A stretch of DNA of 6,971 bases from Gammaproteobacteria bacterium (GTDB lineage: Bacteria > Pseudomonadota > Gammaproteobacteria > Pseudomonadales > UBA3067): positions 21,207-28,177 of the forward strand of contig NVVB01000057.1 in NCBI GenBank assembly GCA_002402085.1, in the 5' to 3' direction. Positions 1 through 6,502 of the stretch are shown here, piece after piece; position 1 is the first letter of the stretch, and the number at the start of each line of letters is the position of its first letter. A model generated the notes under the pieces. That model was given only the letters and a program-made list of their open reading frames with translations. It did not search any database and was not told the origin of the DNA. Position numbers and translations under genes: made by a program.

Positions 1-774
1 AAACACACCGAGCCCCGCCCCTCCTGGGGGTTTAATGAAGATTGTTTCCGCTCCCTTAGAAAGACACACTTTCCCGCGTTGATCCACTAGATAGAGCGCC
101 TCAGAGGATGGCTGCAAAAAACCAAATCCTATTACTTTTTTACCCATGTCTTTACATTGGTGCACCTGGCTTTCTTGGAAGTCATACATACCGTAGAGGT
201 AAATGTCCTGCCCATTTGAATACGCAACGCTCTTTCCTTCAAAGGAAACCGCAACGCCTAATGTCGCGCCAAGACCTACCACCGCCAGCCGGCTCGCTTC
301 CGCAAAGTCGCTAAGGGAATACACATAAACCCCCTTACTTAGCCGGACCGCAAAAACGCCGCTTTTTTCCGAAAATGAAATCTGTTCTTTCAAGACTCTA
401 CCGGCAAACACCCTGGATTTAATGAACTTTGCGTCGAGGTCATACAAAGCAATAGTGGAGTTGACTTTTGCTGTATCACTTCCCTCATACCTCACATGGA
501 CTATTCGAGCAGTTTCTCTATCAGTCCCTAACAAATAAACATGATGTACTTCTGATTTTTTCTTAGTACAGCAAAGGCGGCCTAATCGTTTTCTCGACCG
601 CGTTTCATAGATCGATATATTACCGGGCCGCAGATTGGCGTATACCTCTCCGTCAGTTGAGTACGCAGGCCTTGACACAAGCGGGTCACGAAACATCTCA
701 ACATCGAAAACAACTTCTGCTTGAACTTCGAAAATCGCACAAACAAAAATAAGTGCTACGAACCCTCTATACAT
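1..774 (-). CDS. Secreted beta-propeller-like protein, N-terminal part (runs off left edge)
   Basis: An uninterrupted reading frame of 258 codons starts at 774 and is still open at base 1, so the C-terminus is outside the window. The first 19 residues (MYRGFVALIFVCAIFEVQA) look like a Sec signal peptide with likely cleavage before EVVFDV, so the product should be exported. The mature part is rich in short beta strands. It has several WD40/propeller-like blade patterns: residues 35-67 (PAYSTDGEVYA ... ISIYETRSRKRLGRL), 139-153 (GVFAVRLSKGVYVYS), 176-196 (VSFEGKSVAYSNGQDIYLYG) and 217-238 (FGFLQPSSEALYLVDQRGKV). No catalytic motif is visible. A CC pair (68-69) and two further cysteines (207, 237) are present. 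An in-frame ATG seven codons upstream (795) has no good ribosome site, whereas 774 has AAGGA at seven bases. The propeller call rests on pattern only; a different all-beta fold is possible. What the missing C-terminus carries is unknown. Confidence 0.72.
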   Translation of the reverse strand, partial: MYRGFVALIFVCAIFEVQAEVVFDVEMFRDPLVSRPAYSTDGEVYANLRPGNISIYETRSRKRLGRLCCTKKKSEVHHVYLLGTDRETARIVHVRYEGSDTAKVNSTIALYDLDAKFIKSRVFAGRVLKEQISFSEKSGVFAVRLSKGVYVYSLSDFAEASRLAVVGLGATLGVAVSFEGKSVAYSNGQDIYLYGMYDFQESQVHQCKDMGKKVIGFGFLQPSSEALYLVDQRGKVCLSKGAETIFIKPPGGAGLGVF

Positions 775-781
775 AACCCCG

Positions 782-786
782 TCCTT
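782..786 (-). promoter_or_regulatory. Ribosome binding site deciding the start at 774
   Basis: On the minus strand AAGGA lies seven bases upstream of the ATG at 774. The alternative in-frame ATG at 795 has only A-rich sequence before it and would sit about ten bases after the predicted transcription start. The downstream ATG is therefore preferred. Confidence 0.6.
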
Positions 787-811
787 TAGTCTCATTTTTT
801 GGCTTTAAGCT

Positions 812-840
812 AATATACAGCACCGCTCAATTGTAACCAA
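812..840 (-). promoter_or_regulatory. Candidate sigma70 promoter for the propeller-like gene
   Basis: On the minus strand TTGGTT (835-840) is followed after exactly 17 bases by TATATT (812-817). The -10 matches five of six consensus bases and the -35 only three. The predicted transcript would start near 805 and have a leader of roughly 30 bases before the ATG at 774. The rest of 775-994, between the two leftward genes, shows no convincing gene or terminator. The presence of a separate promoter suggests the two leftward genes are not strictly one operon. Confidence 0.35.
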
Positions 841-994
841 AAACGCAGACCACCTCCCACGCTAACGTCCTAGAAAACGCGAAGATAAATTGAACGATCC
901 GACAGAGTGATAATAACGTGTCTACTGAAGCAGGCGTAACCGCGATGTTAGCTGCAGCATGAACTTACCCCCCCAATTAAGAGCGAAGCAATGC

Positions 995-1603
995 TTATGA
1001 GCTCTGCAACGACGCCACCAATTCAGCAAGTACTTGCTGGCCAGCCCTAAACACCGGCCAACCATCTCCAGGCAATATCGCCTGAATGCCTTCAATGCCC
1101 GCAAGCCTTTTCACCGACTCCACAGCGAGCTCGACATCCTTTAATTTCTTATCAGGAAGCAAACAAAGCGCGCCGCCACGGTGCGCTCGAATTAAATCCC
1201 CGGTCAATAGCGTATCCCCGTCGATCACAAACGCCAGCTCGCCCGGAGTTTTTGAGCCGGCTAAGCAATACACGTCCAAGCCTTCGATGGTATTGGCGCC
1301 CTCCTCCAACCAAGCGGAACACGCAATAGGAAAGTCATGTTTTTCCCCCGCGGGCCCCAGGAGCTTGGCTTCTGTAGTGGCAGCCAAAAGCGCGGCATCG
1401 CGGACATGATCTGAATTGGAAATAATAATGTGGCTTACTCTCCCCAACGACAAAAGGTGACGCTGGTCATGTTCGCTCAAGGGCAGTGGATCAAACACAA
1501 TATTGCCTTGTTCTCTGACCCAGAGATAACTGTGAAAATCGATGTTCCGATCCTCGTCAAATTCACTCCAACAGTACAAATTACTTTTATGTAAGGTTTT
1601 CAC
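995..1603 (-). CDS. Divergent metallo-beta-lactamase-fold protein
   Basis: This 202-residue protein has the layout of a short single-domain MBL-fold hydrolase but an altered metal centre. The usual HxHxDH motif reads I61-S-N63-S-D65-H66, so the two site-1 histidines are gone while the Asp-His pair remains. The GHTPG-type motif has become G116-S-K-T-P-G-E122, losing another histidine. The bridging aspartate survives in LLTGD136L, and the final PGHG is PGDG, with Asp180 in place of His. No signal peptide is seen, so it is probably cytoplasmic. Translation starts at a GTG with AAGGA six bases upstream. Substrate and activity are unknown; the fold assignment is from motif order, without a database search. 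It could be a single-metal hydrolase or a non-catalytic member. The gene lies 220 bp upstream of the propeller-like gene on the same strand, and no shared role is evident. Confidence 0.75.
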   Translation of the reverse strand: MKTLHKSNLYCWSEFDEDRNIDFHSYLWVREQGNIVFDPLPLSEHDQRHLLSLGRVSHIIISNSDHVRDAALLAATTEAKLLGPAGEKHDFPIACSAWLEEGANTIEGLDVYCLAGSKTPGELAFVIDGDTLLTGDLIRAHRGGALCLLPDKKLKDVELAVESVKRLAGIEGIQAILPGDGWPVFRAGQQVLAELVASLQSS

Positions 1604-1609
1604 TTTGCT

Positions 1610-1614
1610 TCCTT
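1610..1614 (-). promoter_or_regulatory. Ribosome binding site supporting a GTG start at 1603
   Basis: On the minus strand AAGGA lies six bases before the GTG at 1603. No ATG lies nearby in frame, and the N-terminus from the GTG (MKTLHKSNLYCWSEFD) leads directly into the first strands expected of an MBL fold. Confidence 0.6.
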
Positions 1615-1650
1615 CAATTTTCTATTCTTCAAGACCCAAAAGGGGTTTCT

Positions 1651-1677
1651 ATTATCGTTATAAAATATATTGGTCAA
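1651..1677 (-). promoter_or_regulatory. Candidate sigma70 promoter for the MBL-fold gene
   Basis: On the minus strand TTGACC (1672-1677, five of six consensus bases) is followed by GATAAT (1651-1656, five of six) with a 15-base spacer, shorter than the ideal 17. An AT-rich tract lies between. The transcript would start near 1644, giving a leader of about 40 bases that includes a short possible hairpin (ACCCC-TTTT-GGGT). Confidence 0.4.
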
Positions 1678-2005
1678 TACTCGCTTAAATAACAAAGACA
1701 GCCTACGACCCACTCCTCCACACCAACGCCCGACTGATAAATGCAGCTACCTATAAACCCATAAGAAACTCAACGACAAAACCGATTCATTACCGTTCAG
1801 TGAAAGCCCGATTCAATCCGCCGCAAACCAAACGCTCACATCGACCTACCCGAAGCATGTGCCAAAATAAAACGCTGGTAACAGCAGACGTCAATTAACC
1901 CAACAACACATCTTCAAAGATACGCCTTGATCAATGAGCGCAAAAAAACATTGTATCCATATCGGTCTGCTATATTAAAGTATTTCCACTTTAATAATAC
2001 GCCCG

Positions 2006-3007
2006 ATGGACGAAGATAAGCAGCCTACCGCCCCAATCAAAAACACACCATCGCCCAGCTTAAGGTTAGCCCTCTATGGCGGCGCTGGCATTGGGCTCTT
2101 GTTTGGCATCATCATGGGCACTAGCACGACCCCTACCGTCGCAACCGTATTAGGCGCACTGACCACCATGCTTGCGGCCATACTGGGGTTAAACGATAGT
2201 TATTTCAATAATGTAAAAGCAGTGCGCATTGGCTCCTTTGGATTTGCTTGCGTTATTGGCGCTTATACAGGCTTATACGTTAGATCGCATAATTTATTAT
2301 CCCCCTCCCTCGACAGAATGAATGCCCAATATCAACAACTAGGCTTTAGTGAAGAACAAGCACGCCAACTAATACTGTACAAAGAGTTTGGCTTTTTTCA
2401 GATTCCGACATCACTTGCCCCGGCCTCAAATAATGCACAAAACACCCCCTCATCCGGCGCCACTTCGAGTAAAGAACAAACCAATACCAACGCCCCTGTA
2501 GTCGCCATACACCCGACCATCCCACAAGTAAATAAGCAGCACAGCAGTTTATTATTCGGTGCTGAAGTTGATCTATCCGGCTGCGAGGAACTGACCGAAA
2601 CGGACACCACGCTTCCTTTGGACGAAATACTTAATAACTTCGAACTCACGGGCGGCCCTTGGGAAGCATTTGCTATTTCCACGGGCGAACAAATACTTCC
2701 CGCATATCAAAGTGACCTCTTACTTGAAGCAAAAAAAATAATCTGCGCTGACATTAATCAAGAAATCATGCAAACAGGATGCGACGCCTTACTTCACTCG
2801 TTCAATGCACATAACCCAAACATGACACCGCCCGAAAACCAATCTACCGGCCACTATGAAACGCTTCTCACGAGCTTCCTCACACAATCTGGGTCGTGGT
2901 CAGAGATCGGGCGTACCATCGATAGTTTCTCCTGGCCCCAAGCGCAAAAATTGAAAGCGTTATACCTAATCCAAGAAAGCTTTTGCAGCGCAAACGAGAA
3001 CCTCTGA
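2006..3007 (+). CDS. Three-TM inner-membrane protein with predicted periplasmic C-terminal domain
   Basis: I do not recognise a named family. The 333-residue protein has a short charged N-terminus, then three predicted membrane helices at about 21-38 (Gly-rich), 44-62 and 74-92. Positive charges (R20; K71, R74) favour N-terminus in and C-terminus in the periplasm. Immediately after TM3 comes YVRSHNLLSPSL and an amphipathic helix (about 102-129, with GFSEEQARQL). A Ser/Thr/Asn/Ala-rich linker follows (about 136-178), then a mostly helical domain (180-333) with four cysteines (193, 247, 259, 327) that could form disulphides. The ATG at 2006 is the first possible ATG after an in-frame stop, but no clear ribosome site precedes it. 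The stop is two bases before the peptidase ATG at 3010, so the pair is probably co-translated. A plausible role is membrane anchor, sensor or partner of that peptidase; this is inference. Confidence 0.8.
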   Translation: MDEDKQPTAPIKNTPSPSLRLALYGGAGIGLLFGIIMGTSTTPTVATVLGALTTMLAAILGLNDSYFNNVKAVRIGSFGFACVIGAYTGLYVRSHNLLSPSLDRMNAQYQQLGFSEEQARQLILYKEFGFFQIPTSLAPASNNAQNTPSSGATSSKEQTNTNAPVVAIHPTIPQVNKQHSSLLFGAEVDLSGCEELTETDTTLPLDEILNNFELTGGPWEAFAISTGEQILPAYQSDLLLEAKKIICADINQEIMQTGCDALLHSFNAHNPNMTPPENQSTGHYETLLTSFLTQSGSWSEIGRTIDSFSWPQAQKLKALYLIQESFCSANENL

Positions 3008-3009
3008 AC

Positions 3010-4731
3010 ATGCCCCCAACACGTCTCGCCTCACTACTCGGCATCCTAATGTTCGTAGCGGGGAGCCACTTAAGTTACGGTAATTCGCAATTCGATCCTG
3101 AGTTATTAAGCCAATCGACCGTCAGGATACTCATCAAGCAACGCAGTCAAATAATCTCGGCGGCCACCGGGTTCGTCTGGCAAAAGCCGAATCAAATAGT
3201 CACCTCGCTACACGTAATGAACGACCAACCAGGCACCAAAATAATTATTGAATTTGAGAAAAAAAAGCGCCTCGCCACGGTTAAATCAGTTCTAGCAGGT
3301 GCAGACCTGGTATTACTGGAAGTGAAGCGCCCCATAGAAGGCTGGGTCCCCCTACATCGTTATAACGCCGAAAAACCCAAATATAAAACAGACATTTCCG
3401 CCTTAGGTTTTAATAAAGGCGCAACAGGCATGAGCACCAGAGAACTAAAAAAAGGCTACGTAAAGCCCGAGACCCTCGAGGTATTACTACCACCCCATGC
3501 CTTACACCAATTGGCGCAGAGCAATATTTTAGATTTAAAGCTCCCCATCTATTACCTCGACGGCAGCTTATTGCCCGGCTACTCGGGCTCCCCCATAGTA
3601 AATGACCAAGGCACCTTAATCGGCATTGGCGACGGTGGTTTAGAAAACGGGGCCGGTGGTGTGAGCTGGGTCATCCCCGCATACCAGTTAGCCAACCTAA
3701 CCCAATCCGCCACGCAGTCTTTGCCCAAGTCCCTCGGTGCAGCCCGCAGCATATTCAGCACAGACAACGTCGTGCAGACTCAAAAACGCGCAGCGATCAC
3801 GCCTAACTACAACCCTAGCATCTGGAGCAACTTCTTAATCAACTCCGCTCAAGCAGGCGTTTCACCCTCAGGCACCGAAAAACCAACAGACGAATTTGAG
3901 CAAGATCGCTGGCCCGAAGAATACAAGCAAACTGATTATTTCCAATTTAGCTTTATCAAAACCAAATCACGAACCTTCAATCAAATACTGAACTCAAGCG
4001 ATCACAGCAAAGGATTAAAAAAGATCTTCACCGTGTTTAATTTATATTTCCACGACTACTCCGTGGACTATGGTTCGTTTGTCTTTGACGTCTACGAAGA
4101 CAGCCAGTTTGGCCTTAATATAGTGGTGCCCTCGGGAATCAATCTCTCAGTGGATAAAAATAAATATTTAGTGGCTGAAGGAGAAATACTCTGCCGCACC
4201 TGCCCCTATGAAATCCAATACCACATCCGAAACATTAATCAAAAAAATCATCATGCCATCACCGAGACTCCGAATAAGTTCCTCAATGAACTTGCAAACC
4301 AGCATTGGAACGAGCTCAACGCCGAAGGCGACTACGGAGAATATACAGAGTTCCGAGAAATCGAATCGTTTGGAAACAATAAACATATATTGCGGGCTGC
4401 ATTCTCAGACCTTGACGCAAAATATCAAGATCAATTTGAATTAAACTACCTGACTATCGCCAGCAATGAACAACATTGGTTCCAAGCCCAGGGAATACTC
4501 AATCGATTCGACCACAAATTCCTCAAAGACCTGGACAAATATCGTCATACGGACTGCCGGGAGATCCCCGTCACCAACAAAAGGGCACATAAGAAAAAGA
4601 AAGCGCTCTGCAAGGACATTGAAACCACGCTAAAGATTTTGTTGAGCGTACACTTAACGACTTTTTCAAATAAGATCATTAACACGCAAGCATCGAAAAC
4701 CTTACCCCCTATTAACATTCCGGCCCTATAG
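3010..4731 (+). CDS. Exported trypsin-like (S1/HtrA-type) serine peptidase with long unassigned C-terminal region
   Basis: The 573-residue product begins with a Sec signal peptide (MPPTRLASLLGILMFVAGSH..., likely cleaved near residue 24). Residues about 33-230 form a chymotrypsin-fold peptidase domain. His68 in VTSLHVM, Asp99 in GADLVLLEV and Ser192 in GYSGSP form a complete triad, and SWVIP (219-223) matches the substrate-binding strand. The residue six before the serine is Ser186, not Asp, so trypsin-like Arg/Lys preference is not expected. No PDZ domain is apparent. Residues about 290-573 match nothing I know; they include a CxxC (395-398), Cys516, Cys534 and a Lys-rich patch (524-531). 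A longer frame from TTG at 2983 would overlap the upstream gene and add charged residues before the signal peptide, so ATG 3010 is preferred. The two-base gap to the upstream membrane-protein gene implies coupling. It should act in the periplasm or be secreted; the substrate is unknown. Confidence 0.85.
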   Translation: MPPTRLASLLGILMFVAGSHLSYGNSQFDPELLSQSTVRILIKQRSQIISAATGFVWQKPNQIVTSLHVMNDQPGTKIIIEFEKKKRLATVKSVLAGADLVLLEVKRPIEGWVPLHRYNAEKPKYKTDISALGFNKGATGMSTRELKKGYVKPETLEVLLPPHALHQLAQSNILDLKLPIYYLDGSLLPGYSGSPIVNDQGTLIGIGDGGLENGAGGVSWVIPAYQLANLTQSATQSLPKSLGAARSIFSTDNVVQTQKRAAITPNYNPSIWSNFLINSAQAGVSPSGTEKPTDEFEQDRWPEEYKQTDYFQFSFIKTKSRTFNQILNSSDHSKGLKKIFTVFNLYFHDYSVDYGSFVFDVYEDSQFGLNIVVPSGINLSVDKNKYLVAEGEILCRTCPYEIQYHIRNINQKNHHAITETPNKFLNELANQHWNELNAEGDYGEYTEFREIESFGNNKHILRAAFSDLDAKYQDQFELNYLTIASNEQHWFQAQGILNRFDHKFLKDLDKYRHTDCREIPVTNKRAHKKKKALCKDIETTLKILLSVHLTTFSNKIINTQASKTLPPINIPAL

Positions 4732-4847
4732 CGCCCAGCCAATTTACGTTCCTGTAACCCATAAAAGCATCCTGCATTTTCTGGCAATATGAAGGTGAGC
4801 ATCTATCCTGATCAATAGCTCTGCGGCCATCAATATAGCTTAACGGT

Positions 4848-4857
4848 ATGATATCAT
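4848..4857. repeat. 10-bp perfect palindrome upstream of the beta-barrel gene
   Basis: ATGATATCAT is self-complementary and lies 16 bases before the ATG at 4874, in the 142-bp gap after the peptidase gene. It overlaps TATGAT, a possible -10 element without a good -35. It could be an operator or a chance AT-rich palindrome. No intrinsic terminator is evident between 4732 and 4873, so read-through from the peptidase gene is possible. Confidence 0.25.
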
Positions 4858-4873
4858 TTTAAAATCACCCCCA

Positions 4874-5983
4874 ATGACTTCATTCGATATCTTCTCATCT
4901 CTATTTAAAAACAAGTCAATTTTACTTGGCTATTTACTGTTATCGATCAGTCTTGTCTGGCACACCCCCTCATTCGCCGAAGCGCCGCCCCAGAACCCCA
5001 ACTCAACTAACACCGCTAACCCCGCAAACAAAACCTCCAACTTAAACACAAGGCCGAAAGCGCTAGGCCGGTTAACCAAGAAGTCCTGGATCAACAAAAT
5101 TGATTTTTATATGGACGTTCAACAAGAAGACAAAAAACTACAAGAGAGTATAAGCGGGGTCTTCGACGGCGATATAGAAGCAACAAAATTCAGTTCAACC
5201 GACACAAGTACGACCGCGTCATTGACGGCAGGAGGTCAATTGTGGGGGCCTTTATCAATTTACAGCACAATTCTCGTGTCAAAAGTGAGCTTTGAACGCA
5301 GTTGGACAGATTCACTGGCCGACGAATTCGACGGCGAAGTGTATGCACTGTTAATTCAACGGCAATTATCAGAAGGGTATATCTACGGCATCAGTTTATC
5401 GACGCACTATAAAATAAACGCTCTATTACAAATAGGGATTAACGTTGACTATGACGACTTTCAACTTGAAGAAAATCTTCGCGTCCTGGACAGCGATCAG
5501 GACCCCTTTTTCAAAAACAACAATTTCAAAGGCAATGGCGCGCATCAAAATATTTTTATAAAGGGGCACAAAAAAATAGGGCTCAATAGCGCAGCAATAC
5601 AATTAAGTAGAGCACACTCAAAATACAACGGTGACAACTTCGATGCAGAGGCGGCAGAAACTGACTTTTATCAAATCGAAGGGAGTATCAGTCGCCAATG
5701 GACCTACGGGCTATCCACTGGCATTAATTACAAACAATACAGAAACATTAACTTTGAAGAACCCCACCTATTTTACACCTACAAAACGTTAAGATCCTCA
5801 TCACTCGCCTTAAATTACATCATTACCGATCACTACCTAGTGGCATTAAGTTACGAAAAGCTCAACGTGGAATCCGCCCGAGTCAACATTGGGTTCCGCT
5901 ACATGCCCCAGAAAAAAAGAACCAAACGACGTAAGCGAACCAGCAAACTAACCATCATCCCGATCAAACAAGTTTTAAGATAA
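4874..5983 (+). CDS. Predicted outer-membrane beta-barrel protein with basic C-terminal tail
   Basis: I recognise no named family. The 369-residue protein has a signal peptide with a fairly long n-region and hydrophobic core at about 16-29, with cleavage probably after SFA (35). An Asn/Pro/Thr-rich linker (38-60) follows. From about 115 to 344 the sequence is a series of alternating, aromatic-flanked beta strands separated by polar loops. Examples are SLTAGGQLWGPLSIYSTILV, EVYALLIQRQLSEGYIYGIS, QWTYGLSTGINYKQY, SSLALNYIITDHYLVALSYE and ARVNIGFRYM. This fits an outer-membrane barrel of roughly 10-14 strands. Such barrels usually end at the last strand with an aromatic residue; here about 25 residues continue past FRYM, starting with a cluster rich in Lys and Arg (347-358). 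No cysteines are present, as is common for barrels. There is no good ribosome site before the ATG, but an in-frame stop at 4841-4843 leaves no upstream ATG. A soluble periplasmic beta protein is the alternative. Confidence 0.7.
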   Translation: MTSFDIFSSLFKNKSILLGYLLLSISLVWHTPSFAEAPPQNPNSTNTANPANKTSNLNTRPKALGRLTKKSWINKIDFYMDVQQEDKKLQESISGVFDGDIEATKFSSTDTSTTASLTAGGQLWGPLSIYSTILVSKVSFERSWTDSLADEFDGEVYALLIQRQLSEGYIYGISLSTHYKINALLQIGINVDYDDFQLEENLRVLDSDQDPFFKNNNFKGNGAHQNIFIKGHKKIGLNSAAIQLSRAHSKYNGDNFDAEAAETDFYQIEGSISRQWTYGLSTGINYKQYRNINFEEPHLFYTYKTLRSSSLALNYIITDHYLVALSYEKLNVESARVNIGFRYMPQKKRTKRRKRTSKLTIIPIKQVLR

Positions 5984-6014
5984 AGCATTCAAACCCAGAA
6001 GACCTAACGGCGCT

Positions 6015-6036
6015 AAAAAAACCTGCCGGCGGTTTC
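6015..6036. terminator. Weak hairpin, possible terminator
   Basis: AAACC (6019-6023) pairs with GGTTT (6031-6035) around a loop containing GCCGGC. An A-run at 6015-6021 reads as a U-tract on the minus strand, so the terminator polarity is better leftwards than rightwards. It lies 30 bp after the barrel gene stop and could only weakly attenuate rightward transcription. The stem is short, so confidence is low. Confidence 0.2.
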
Positions 6037-6037
6037 T

Positions 6038-6049
6038 ATGCGCGCGCAT
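6038..6049. repeat. 12-bp perfect palindrome ahead of the lipoprotein gene
   Basis: ATGCGCGCGCAT is perfectly self-complementary and lies 36 bp before the ATG at 6086, just upstream of an AT-rich TTAAAATT. It could be a regulator half-site pair or a hairpin between the barrel and lipoprotein genes. Alternating CG is also a sequence type that can adopt Z-DNA. Its role is unknown. Confidence 0.3.
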
Positions 6050-6085
6050 TAAAATTCAGTTCAAACAAACCCACAGGAAAAAAAC

Positions 6086-6457
6086 ATGAAAAAAACTATT
6101 CGCTCAGCGGTCATTGTAATTACGGCATTATCCACCACGTCCTGCGCCCACCGCATCCATATAAATTCAGCGGCATTTACCAACGATACAGCACAACAAA
6201 CAATCCTTTTGACAAAGTGTAATAAATCCAGCGGCCCTATCCTAAGAAAAAGACAACTCGCCAAGGGCGTGCCGAAAACCCTCAATAATTGCCAAATAAC
6301 CAGTGTGATTTATAAGCTTGTATCCGGGCGACCTACTTACGAATATAACGGCCCAAGAACAACGTGGAGTAACACCGATACCTGTGCCATCACTAAATCA
6401 GGCAGCGAAGTACTGCTAACTTGCGGGCCTAATTCGGCAACCTTTGCATTGCAATAG
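6086..6457 (+). CDS. Small predicted outer-membrane lipoprotein
   Basis: The 123-residue product starts MKKTIRSAVIVITALSTTSC. This is a short basic n-region, a hydrophobic core and a Ser-Cys junction at residues 19-20 that resembles a lipobox, although Thr at -3 is less usual than Leu. Ala follows the cysteine rather than Asp, which favours sorting to the outer membrane. The mature part is polar and small, with four cysteines (45, 69, 100, 113) that could form two disulphides, and it ends in short beta-like strands (SEVLLTCGPNSATFALQ). The start is well supported: AGGA lies seven bases before the ATG. The gene follows the barrel gene by 102 bp on the same strand and may act with it at the outer membrane, but this is inference. 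I do not recognise the family. A secreted protein cleaved by signal peptidase I is the alternative. Confidence 0.72.
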   Translation: MKKTIRSAVIVITALSTTSCAHRIHINSAAFTNDTAQQTILLTKCNKSSGPILRKRQLAKGVPKTLNNCQITSVIYKLVSGRPTYEYNGPRTTWSNTDTCAITKSGSEVLLTCGPNSATFALQ

Positions 6458-6502
6458 CAACCTCAATCTCGAACCATAAACGTTAGTTAAATGTGGTAAG
6501 TG

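Larger units (their letters stand above)
1604..2005. other. 402-bp divergent intergenic region
   Basis: This region separates the leftward MBL-fold gene from the rightward membrane-protein gene and should hold promoters for both. The leftward one is annotated separately. For the rightward gene, TATATT at 1971-1976 could be a -10 element, but nothing convincing sits at -35 (TTGTAT at 1951 is only 14 bases away). There is also no clear Shine-Dalgarno before 2006. Bases about 1690-1940 contain no open frame of useful length, no RNA gene and no repeat that I can see. The length is generous for two promoters, so a remnant of a lost gene or a regulator-binding region is possible. Confidence 0.5.

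Noticed and set aside
108..314. Rightward 68-codon open frame
   Set aside because: Lies entirely antisense to the propeller-like gene, has no ribosome site and its translation lacks signs of a folded protein.
922..1104. Leftward 60-codon open frame overlapping the end of the MBL-fold gene
   Set aside because: Out of frame overlap, high Arg/Leu content, no ribosome site; most likely chance.
1086..1409. Rightward 107-codon open frame
   Set aside because: Antisense to the MBL-fold gene, Ser/Ala-rich composition typical of a shadow frame; the opposite strand carries recognisable fold motifs.
2398..2682. Leftward open frame inside the membrane-protein gene
   Set aside because: Ser/Val-rich shadow of the low-complexity linker on the other strand.
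2983..3009. Upstream TTG start for the peptidase, adding nine residues
   Set aside because: Would overlap the preceding gene and put MQRKREPLN ahead of an otherwise clean signal peptide; ATG 3010 is the better start.
4545..4802. Leftward 85-codon open frame with hydrophobic stretches
   Set aside because: Mostly antisense to the peptidase C-terminus, no ribosome site, starts in the intergenic gap without a promoter.
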